Positions 6,217 to 11,820 of a DNA stretch of 11,820 bases are shown here, in pieces. Location: the NCBI GenBank assembly GCA_929200515.1, contig CAKNAD010000070.1, positions 1-11,820 on the forward strand, given 5' to 3'. Position numbers and translations under genes: made by a program. The DNA comes from Candidatus Gorgonimonas leptogorgiae. GTDB lineage: Bacteria; Pseudomonadota; Gammaproteobacteria; Pseudomonadales; Endozoicomonadaceae. The notes beneath the pieces were generated by a model. It saw nothing but the letters and a program-made list of their open reading frames with translations. It was not told the DNA's origin and ran no database searches. Position 1 is the stretch's first letter. Every line of letters begins with the position of its first letter.

Positions 6217-7482
6217 TTAACTTTGATTAATACCTTGAATGATTTTATCACCAAAATCAGAGCAGCTTATTTCTGTAGCATCGTGCATTAATCTAGCGAA
6301 GTCGTAGGTTACATGCTTCGATGCAATAGCATGATTCATACCAGTAATTATTAAATCAGCCGCTTTATACCAACCCAGATGTCGCAACATCATTTCAGCA
6401 GATAATATTAACGACCCAGGGTTAACTTTATTTTTGCCGGCATATTTTGGAGCAGTGCCATGGGTAGCTTCAAATACAGCTGTTTTTGAACCTATATTAG
6501 CTCCAGGAGCAATACCTATACCACCTACCTGAGCAGCTAGAGCATCGGAGATATAATCGCCATTTAAATTTAAGGTAGCGATAACATCGTACTCTTGTGG
6601 TCGTAATAATATTTGCTGTAAGAAGGCATCGGCAATTACATCTTTAATGATTATTTCTTTACCAGTTTTATAATTAACTAGTTTATGCCAAGGACCGCCA
6701 TCTAATGGCTCAGCGTTAAATTCTTCAACAGCACACTGATAACCCCAGCTTTTAAAGGCACCTTCAGTAAATTTCATGATGTTACCTTTATGCACTAGAG
6801 TAACAGAAGGTTTGTCGTTATCTATAGCAAATTGAATTGCTTTTCTTACTAATCGATAAGTACCAGCTTTAGAAACTGGTTTTACGCCTATGCCGCATTC
6901 TTCAGGAAACCTAATTTTAGTTATATTCATTTTTTCCTGTAAGAATTTAATTACCTGCTTAGCTTCCGCGCTATTAGCTTGCCATTCTATTCCAGCATAA
7001 ATATCTTCAGAATTTTCTCTAAATATAGTCATATCGGTATGCTCAGGATGCTTTACCGGGCTAGGAACACCAGAAAACCATCGGACAGGACGAATACAAG
7101 CGAATAAATCTAGTTTTTGTCTTAGGGCAACATTTAATGATCTGATACCTCCTCCAATAGGTGTAGTTAACGGACCCTTAATAGATACAGCATATTCTTC
7201 TAAAGCTGCTAAAGTTTCTTCTGGTAACCAAGTATTTTCATCGTATACCTTAGTTGATTTTTCACCGCAGTATACTTCCATCCATGATATTTTTTTATCA
7301 GATCCATATGCTTTAGTTACGGCGGCATCAACTACAGCTTTCATAACTGGTGTAATATCTACACCAATACCATCACCTTCAATAAAAGGTATAATCGGAT
7401 TATTAGGAACTGTTAAATTGCCAGATTCATCTATAACAATTTTATCACCAGCAGTAGGTATATTAATTTTTTGGTATTTCAT
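6217..7482 (-). CDS. icd: Isocitrate dehydrogenase [NADP+], dimeric
   Basis: This TCA-cycle enzyme converts isocitrate to 2-oxoglutarate and CO2 with NADP+. The 421-residue protein aligns with E. coli Icd (416) at a steady offset of +2. Substrate residues are Ser115, Asn117, Arg121, Arg131 and Arg155, with Tyr162 and Lys232 as catalytic pair. The metal ligands are Asp309 and Asp313 in NLNGDYISDA. NADP specificity residues Lys346, Tyr347, Tyr393 and Arg397 are all present, so NADP rather than NAD use is expected. Ser115 matches the serine phosphorylated by AceK in E. coli; no aceK is in the window. An AAGAG site lies 8 bases before the ATG. The gene diverges from the PPxY protein pair across about 180 bp and converges with frmB. 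Confidence 0.98.
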   Translation of the reverse strand: MKYQKINIPTAGDKIVIDESGNLTVPNNPIIPFIEGDGIGVDITPVMKAVVDAAVTKAYGSDKKISWMEVYCGEKSTKVYDENTWLPEETLAALEEYAVSIKGPLTTPIGGGIRSLNVALRQKLDLFACIRPVRWFSGVPSPVKHPEHTDMTIFRENSEDIYAGIEWQANSAEAKQVIKFLQEKMNITKIRFPEECGIGVKPVSKAGTYRLVRKAIQFAIDNDKPSVTLVHKGNIMKFTEGAFKSWGYQCAVEEFNAEPLDGGPWHKLVNYKTGKEIIIKDVIADAFLQQILLRPQEYDVIATLNLNGDYISDALAAQVGGIGIAPGANIGSKTAVFEATHGTAPKYAGKNKVNPGSLILSAEMMLRHLGWYKAADLIITGMNHAIASKHVTYDFARLMHDATEISCSDFGDKIIQGINQS

Positions 7483-7598
7483 GGAAAAACTCTTATAAAT
7501 TTAAAGTACTTAGTCAAACAAATATTTTATAAAACAATAAATATCTTACACTATCGCTAATTATTTGTCATATATCTTTTTTATACGTACACAAATAT

Positions 7599-7627
7599 TT
7601 GCTTATATGCTAGTTTTTTAATATAAT
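7599..7627 (+). promoter_or_regulatory. Sigma-70 type promoter of the first PPxY gene
   Basis: TTGCTT (7599-7604) and a perfect TATAAT (7622-7627) are separated by 17 bp. The predicted start near 7634 gives a leader of about 28 bases to the first PPxY gene. The second paralogue lacks an equally good promoter, so this one may drive both genes. This is a prediction from sequence only. Confidence 0.55.
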
Positions 7628-9148
7628 GTGTCTTTAATAATAATAAATAAGAGTTAAAAACATGATACCCATGATGGAAACACCGCATTTTATAGATCAC
7701 CCACCACCTAGTTATGAGCAGGTAATTAATAATCAACAACTCAGACCACCTTGTTATGAAGACGCAATTATTCATAAAAAACCAGCTCTCAGTGAAGATA
7801 CTATAATAACTGCTCAACCAGAAGATTTATCTTGGTTACAAAATATTAATATTGTAGGTATTTCTAAAGGAGAATTATTTGGTGCAGAAAAAAATATTCC
7901 TTATTTTCATGTATTATCAAACAATTATTTAGCTTTTGATCATAGAGCTATTAATTGTTATGATTGTTATAAATGTTCGGAAGGTGATAACTTCACTATT
8001 ATAGATACAGATAACAATACAGAAAATAATGTTTTATTTTCATATAACTCAAAATCATTAATAAAAAGTGTTGCTATTCGTCCTAATAATCAAAGTGTTG
8101 CTATGATACTTAGTGAAAATGAAAATAATAAATTAGCATTATTTTCAATTAATTCTGCAAATACAAAAACTTTATTAACAGACGATCTTATCTCTGATAA
8201 AATATATATTAAGCCTCCAACAGATAAACCATACTCTACTTATTATGATACTAATGATAATTTATACTTAGTAGGGCTAAAAAACCAACAGTTATTTTTA
8301 TGGACAGCAAAATTTATTTTAGGAGAACAGAGTGCTAAATGGGAAGAATTAATTTATCTTGATGCTGATTCTAATGATGAAGTTACTTTTAGTAAAGATG
8401 GTGATTTTTTATTTATACTTCAAAGTGATAAAACTTTAAAAATATTTTCTCGTGACTGTAACTGGTCACAAATAAAAACTATACCAAATATAGAAAGCTT
8501 CCCAGCAGATACAAACTCTACTGCTGAGTTTATGGTATTTGTTAACAAAGGTGTTGCACAAATACATGGCTTTGGTACTGATATTAATTTTGTTGTAACT
8601 GACAATAACTATATAACTGCAGCATGTTTTATTCCAGATACAAAAAACTTGCTGTTATTTGATAGTGCTAATAAAAAAGTTACATCATTAGAATATCATG
8701 ATAATGACTGGATTATTGACAATAGCAAGTCTATAAAGCTAGGTGTTGTTGTAAAACAAGCTTATTTCAACCCTAATGATAAAACACAATTAATAGTATT
8801 ATTTGTTAAACCTAATAAAGATAATGAAGAATTTATTCAATGTATCCCACTATTGTATATAGTAGGTCTAGTAGGTGGTTCTTGTGGAGGGATTTTAACA
8901 ACTTGTTGTGTTAATGGTATACATATAGATAAAATTTATTGTACTACCTTATGCTGTAAAAACGTGGGAATTGGACTAAGTATCGGAGCAGGAGCAATGT
9001 GCTATTTAATACCTTGGTTATATGGGCTATATCAAGTAACCGTAGGCTTTGCAAAATCAAATAAAATTGATACACAACTTAAAACACTGAAGCAGCCTAA
9101 TAGCAATGACATTGAAAGATTTTAATTTCAGTTTTTTGATATTATGAG
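7628..9148 (+). repeat. Tandem duplication, unit 1 (PPxY gene plus flanks)
   Basis: This unit and the one at 9163-10696 are diverged direct repeats. Similarity begins in the leader (CTTTAATAAT, then AATAAATAAGAGTTAAAAA just before each ATG) and covers nearly the whole gene. It continues past the stop codons into a shared TTTTTGATATTATGAG. It breaks down in the coding region for the C-terminal hydrophobic segments. The outer borders are approximate. Confidence 0.8.
7662..9125 (+). CDS. PPxY-motif beta-propeller membrane protein, paralogue 1 (putative effector)
   Basis: I do not recognise a named family; the reading comes from visible parts of this 487-residue protein. The N-terminal 40 residues carry two PPxY motifs, PPSY at 15-18 in HPPPSYEQ and PPCY at 29-32 in RPPCYEDAI. 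In eukaryotes and viruses such motifs bind WW domains of NEDD4-type ubiquitin ligases. Residues about 60-385 hold repeated beta-rich units, e.g. VTFSKDGDFLFILQSDKTLKI (241 on), typical of WD40-like propellers. A Cys cluster sits at C99, C102 and C105. Two hydrophobic, Gly- and Cys-rich segments (about 393-418 and 435-463) look membrane-spanning, and the end is a short charged tail. There is no signal peptide, so export, if any, would be by a specialised secretion system. AAGAG 8 bases upstream supports the first ATG; ATGs at codons 4 and 5 are alternatives. The effector role is inference. Confidence 0.88.
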   Translation: MIPMMETPHFIDHPPPSYEQVINNQQLRPPCYEDAIIHKKPALSEDTIITAQPEDLSWLQNINIVGISKGELFGAEKNIPYFHVLSNNYLAFDHRAINCYDCYKCSEGDNFTIIDTDNNTENNVLFSYNSKSLIKSVAIRPNNQSVAMILSENENNKLALFSINSANTKTLLTDDLISDKIYIKPPTDKPYSTYYDTNDNLYLVGLKNQQLFLWTAKFILGEQSAKWEELIYLDADSNDEVTFSKDGDFLFILQSDKTLKIFSRDCNWSQIKTIPNIESFPADTNSTAEFMVFVNKGVAQIHGFGTDINFVVTDNNYITAACFIPDTKNLLLFDSANKKVTSLEYHDNDWIIDNSKSIKLGVVVKQAYFNPNDKTQLIVLFVKPNKDNEEFIQCIPLLYIVGLVGGSCGGILTTCCVNGIHIDKIYCTTLCCKNVGIGLSIGAGAMCYLIPWLYGLYQVTVGFAKSNKIDTQLKTLKQPNSNDIERF

Positions 9149-9150
9149 AG

Positions 9151-9179
9151 TTCAATGCCACGTGTATATCTTTAATAAT
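9151..9179 (+). promoter_or_regulatory. Weak candidate promoter of the second PPxY gene
   Basis: TTCAAT (9151-9156) and AATAAT (9174-9179) are 17 bp apart. Both are poor matches. The TATAAT found before the first copy has no counterpart here. Since the gap to the first gene is only 96 bp and no terminator is visible, read-through from the first promoter is equally likely. The 12-bp tandem repeat in this leader would change the spacing if its copy number varied. Confidence 0.25.
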
Positions 9180-10696
9180 ATCTTTAATAATAAATTTTAA
9201 TAATAAATAAGAGTTAAAAATATGATGGAAATGATGGAACAACCTAATTTTATAGATCACCCACCCCCTAGTTATGAGCAAGCAATGAATAAGCCACAAC
9301 TCATTAGGCCACCTTCTTATAGAGAAGCAATTATTAAAAATGAATCAACTCCTAATGTAGGGGATATAATAACTACTCAACCAGAAGATTCATCTTGGTT
9401 ACAAAATATTAATATTGTAGGTGTTTCTAAAGGAGAGGGTTTTTCCGCAGAAAAAAATATTCCATATTTTAATGTGTTTTCAAATAATTACTTAGCTTTT
9501 AATCATGTAGCTTTTAATTGTTGTTCTTGTTCGGCAGACGATAACTTCACTATCATAGATGCAAGGAACTATACAGCAAATAATGTTTTATTCTCATATA
9601 AATCAAAACCATCAATAAAAAGTATTTCTTTGCATCCTAATAATAAAAGTGTTGCCATGGTACTTAGTGAGAATAAAAATAATGAATTAGCCTTATTTAG
9701 CACTAGTTATGCAGAAGCAAACACTTCACCAACAAGTAATTTTTTATACAATAAAATTAATATCAATATTCCAACAGATAAACCATACTCTACTTATTAT
9801 GATAGTAACGATAATTTATACTTAGTAGGACTAAAAAACCAACAGTTATTTTTATGGGCAACAAAATTTATTTTAGAAGAACAGAATGCTAATTGGCAAG
9901 AATTAATTTATCTCGATACTGATTCTAATGCTGAAGCTTCTTTTAGTAATGATGGTGCTTTTTTATTTATACTTCAAAGCGATAAAACCTTAAAAATATT
10001 TTCTCGTGATTATAGCTGGTCACAAATAAAAACTATACCAAATATAGAAAGCTTTCCAGCAGATATAGACTCTACTGCTGAATTTATGGTGTTTGTTAAC
10101 AAAGAGATTGTACAAATACACGGTGTTAGTACTGATATTAATTTTGTTGTAACTGACAATAACTCTATAACTGCTGCATGTTTTATTCCAGACACAAAAG
10201 ATTTGCTGTTATTTGATAGCTCTAATACCAAAGTTGTATTACTGAAATATCATAATAACGACTGGGTTATTGACAATAGCAAGTCTATAAAGCTAGGTGT
10301 TGTTGTAAAACAAGCCTATTTCAACCCTAATGATAAAACACAATTAATAGTATTATTTGTTAACTACAATAAAGGTTCTCAAAAAGTATTCAGTTCATGT
10401 GAGAAAAATATTTTATTATCCTGTGTATTCGGGGGGCCTTTTGGAGGTTTTTTAAAAACTGCTTTTTCTAATAATTTCGAAAAAACCATGTGCAAAAGCT
10501 TATGTTGGAAAAACATGGGAATTGGATTAGGGGTAGGGATAGGAGCACTATGCGGCATGTTATGTTTATTTTTGGTAAAGGAAGAAATAAATAATACTGT
10601 AAAAGCAAATGAAATCGATACTAAGCTTAAAAGGCTAAAACACCCTAATAGCAATGAAATTGAAAGATTTTAATTTCAAATTTTTGATATTATGAG
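9163..10696 (+). repeat. Tandem duplication, unit 2 (PPxY gene plus flanks)
   Basis: This is the second copy of the unit at 7628-9148. Its shared 3' flank GATATTATGAG (10686-10696) contains the stop codon and the next four bases of the neighbouring minus-strand oxidoreductase gene. The same bases after unit 1 (9138-9148) therefore look like a copied fragment of that gene's end. That suggests this copy sits in the ancestral place. Its leader carries an extra perfect 12-bp tandem repeat, ATCTTTAATAAT at 9168-9179 and 9180-9191. Confidence 0.8.
9222..10673 (+). CDS. PPxY-motif beta-propeller membrane protein, paralogue 2 (putative effector)
   Basis: This 483-residue paralogue of the preceding protein has the same layout. 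PPxY motifs are PPSY at 15-18 (HPPPSYEQ) and PPSY at 30-33 (RPPSYREAI). They survive although flanking residues differ, and the second changes Cys to Ser at the x position. The propeller-like body (about 61-383) is closely similar to copy 1, with long identical runs. The Cys cluster is rearranged to C100, C101 and C103. The region 384-461 differs strongly in sequence but again has two hydrophobic segments (about 396-415 and 431-453). The tail IDTKLKRLKHPNSNEIERF nearly matches copy 1. A G6 run at 10431-10436 lies in the first hydrophobic segment and is absent from copy 1. AAGAG upstream of the first ATG is retained. It may be co-transcribed with copy 1. Function is inferred, not known. Confidence 0.88.
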   Translation: MMEMMEQPNFIDHPPPSYEQAMNKPQLIRPPSYREAIIKNESTPNVGDIITTQPEDSSWLQNINIVGVSKGEGFSAEKNIPYFNVFSNNYLAFNHVAFNCCSCSADDNFTIIDARNYTANNVLFSYKSKPSIKSISLHPNNKSVAMVLSENKNNELALFSTSYAEANTSPTSNFLYNKININIPTDKPYSTYYDSNDNLYLVGLKNQQLFLWATKFILEEQNANWQELIYLDTDSNAEASFSNDGAFLFILQSDKTLKIFSRDYSWSQIKTIPNIESFPADIDSTAEFMVFVNKEIVQIHGVSTDINFVVTDNNSITAACFIPDTKDLLLFDSSNTKVVLLKYHNNDWVIDNSKSIKLGVVVKQAYFNPNDKTQLIVLFVNYNKGSQKVFSSCEKNILLSCVFGGPFGGFLKTAFSNNFEKTMCKSLCWKNMGIGLGVGIGALCGMLCLFLVKEEINNTVKANEIDTKLKRLKHPNSNEIERF

Positions 10697-11562
10697 GAAG
10701 CAAGTATTTTTGATAATCCGGCTTTATAGTTAGGATAAATAAATTTATAACCAGACTGTATTATTAATTTATTGTAGCACCTTTTATTGTGCATAGTATT
10801 TGGTATTTTATTTGTTGTTAAGGTAATATCTAATTTATTTCCTAACCATTGTGTTATTTCGTATAAAGGTGCTGGCTCGCAATCTACACCTAAATATAGA
10901 TTATTTATTGAAATGTTTTTTTCTGCTTGTTTTATTAAATGTATAATTATTCCAGCTGCATCTTCTACATGAATTCTATTAGAATATACGTCTGGAGTAT
11001 TGCGATACCCACTTTTTTTTCTTACCATATCGATAATATTTTGCCGATTAGAGCCATAAATCCCGCCTAATCTAACTATAGTGGTATCAAATTCAGAGGT
11101 TTTTAATAATGATTCTGCTTCTAACATATATCTACCACGAAAGTACAACGGATTTGTAGTAGAATATTCATTAACCCATTGTCCTTTATTCTGATGATAA
11201 ACACTGGTACTCGATATAAAAAAAAGTTTTTTTGGGGGCTTTTTTTTAGCCCTTAATTTTTGTAATAAGTTATGTAATGAGAATATGTAAGCATCATAAT
11301 AGGAGCTAGGCGTGCTATTATCTGCTGACACAGTATAAATAATAAAATCAAAATAAACATTATTTGGCAAACATAATAGTTGAAAAGGTTTGGTTAGATC
11401 TGCTACTATGTGGTTTGCTTTATACGGGTTTTCTACTTTTGACCTAGATAGAGTCCATATATTAAAGTTAATATCTGTATACAGCTGTTTGGCAATTTCT
11501 TTACCTAAATAGCCAAAACCAACAATCAATATATTGGTTTGTTTATTTTGTGGATTAGCCAT
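10690..11562 (-). CDS. SDR-fold NAD(P)-dependent epimerase/dehydratase-like protein, YeeZ-like
   Basis: The protein has an N-terminal Rossmann motif GFGYLG (residues 15-20) with the following strand ending LSRS. It then has SSTSVY (117-122), RLGGIYG (164-170) and RIHVEDA (196-202), the order seen in NAD-dependent epimerase/dehydratase proteins and closest to E. coli YeeZ in my memory. The usual catalytic YxxxK is not seen: the position reads YFRGR, as in YeeZ-type members that also lack it, so the reaction is unknown. I chose the ATG at 11562 (290 residues) because GAGGG lies about 10 bases upstream and the Rossmann motif then falls at the expected distance. The frame is open to an ATG at 11622 (310 residues), which has no ribosome binding site. 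The stop codon lies inside the flank shared with the PPxY duplication. Codons around 11218-11247 form back-to-back homopolymer runs. Confidence 0.85.
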   Translation of the reverse strand: MANPQNKQTNILIVGFGYLGKEIAKQLYTDINFNIWTLSRSKVENPYKANHIVADLTKPFQLLCLPNNVYFDFIIYTVSADNSTPSSYYDAYIFSLHNLLQKLRAKKKPPKKLFFISSTSVYHQNKGQWVNEYSTTNPLYFRGRYMLEAESLLKTSEFDTTIVRLGGIYGSNRQNIIDMVRKKSGYRNTPDVYSNRIHVEDAAGIIIHLIKQAEKNISINNLYLGVDCEPAPLYEITQWLGNKLDITLTTNKIPNTMHNKRCYNKLIIQSGYKFIYPNYKAGLSKILASS

Positions 11563-11622
11563 TGCGTGCATACCCTCTAAATCATCGACTTTATGAATAA
11601 GTAATAATTTACTATAGTACAT

Positions 11623-11820
11623 TAACTAAGTATTTACAAACTCAATTTATCAATTAAAACTAGTCGGTAAAGTAACAAATATTTTATACTCAAATTGCTT
11701 AATTTTTCCCTTTGCAAAAGCAGGAAACAACAGATATTTTTAATTATTAACTCAAGTTATGCAGTAAAGTAAATTGGCAGTGTCATCAAACTGTGTATCT
11801 AGTAATAATATTCTTTTTTA
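11623..11820. other. Right-edge AT-rich stretch with no gene seen
   Basis: No open frame, RNA fold or convincing promoter is visible in these ~200 bp. A TATAAA on the minus strand near 11683-11688 could serve the oxidoreductase gene but lacks a -35 at proper spacing. The stretch probably belongs to the upstream region of that gene and of whatever follows beyond the window. Confidence 0.4.

Noticed and set aside
7581..9299. Antisense frames opposite the starts of both PPxY genes that resemble each other (ITRxWVIYK and HHxxHxFNSYLLL patterns).
   Set aside because: They are resemblances forced by the paralogy of the sense genes; no ribosome binding sites or independent conservation.
11563..11622. 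Upstream ATG at 11622 for the SDR-like gene.
   Set aside because: No ribosome binding site, and it would add 20 residues ahead of the Rossmann strand; the ATG at 11562 has GAGGG at a workable distance.
4073..11759. TAACTTGAGTTAAT at 4073-4086 recurs inverted at 11746-11759, upstream of adhC and of the SDR-like gene respectively; the match extends to 17 of 18 bases.
   Set aside because: In DNA this AT-rich a rough estimate gives a few such matches by chance in a window of this size, so a shared operator is not supported.
1..11820. CRISPR array, tRNA or rRNA genes, replication origin.
   Set aside because: No regularly spaced repeats, no cloverleaf or rRNA-like stretches and no DnaA-box cluster were seen.

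Overview
The window is an AT-rich bacterial chromosome segment. YajC, queuine tRNA-ribosyltransferase (Tgt), a UbiF-like ubiquinone hydroxylase, the glutathione-dependent formaldehyde operon and a dimeric NADP isocitrate dehydrogenase all read as gammaproteobacterial. The low GC, a decayed transposon end and a pair of proteins with eukaryote-style WW-ligand motifs suggest a host-associated, possibly intracellular lineage. I cannot name the genus from this sequence.

Left part (1-3054). At the left edge is the tail of an apparently decayed IS200/IS605-type TnpB gene and a hairpin resembling the right end of such an element. It points at a minus-strand cluster read from right to left: a UbiF-like hydroxylase, then tgt, then yajC. 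A good extended -10 promoter lies just upstream of tgt. In many relatives secD and secF follow yajC; here the transposon end sits in that place.

Middle part (3055-7482). Two AT-rich stretches of about 360 bp flank an orphan minus-strand ORF with a Cys/Gly-rich C-terminus. Then comes a two-gene plus-strand operon, adhC-frmB, which oxidises S-hydroxymethylglutathione and hydrolyses S-formylglutathione, so it detoxifies formaldehyde. It converges with icd with only 7 bp between stop codons and no visible terminator.

Right part (7483-11820). A tandem pair of paralogous genes (487 and 483 residues) is the most unusual content. Both proteins start with two PPxY motifs, continue with a beta-propeller-like (WD40-like) body, have two hydrophobic segments near the C-terminus and end in a conserved tail. 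No signal peptide is visible. I infer a family of membrane-inserting effector proteins that could recruit host NEDD4-type ubiquitin ligases. The duplication breakpoint lies at the 3' end of the next gene, a YeeZ-like SDR-fold oxidoreductase on the minus strand. The last ~260 bp hold no gene that I can support.
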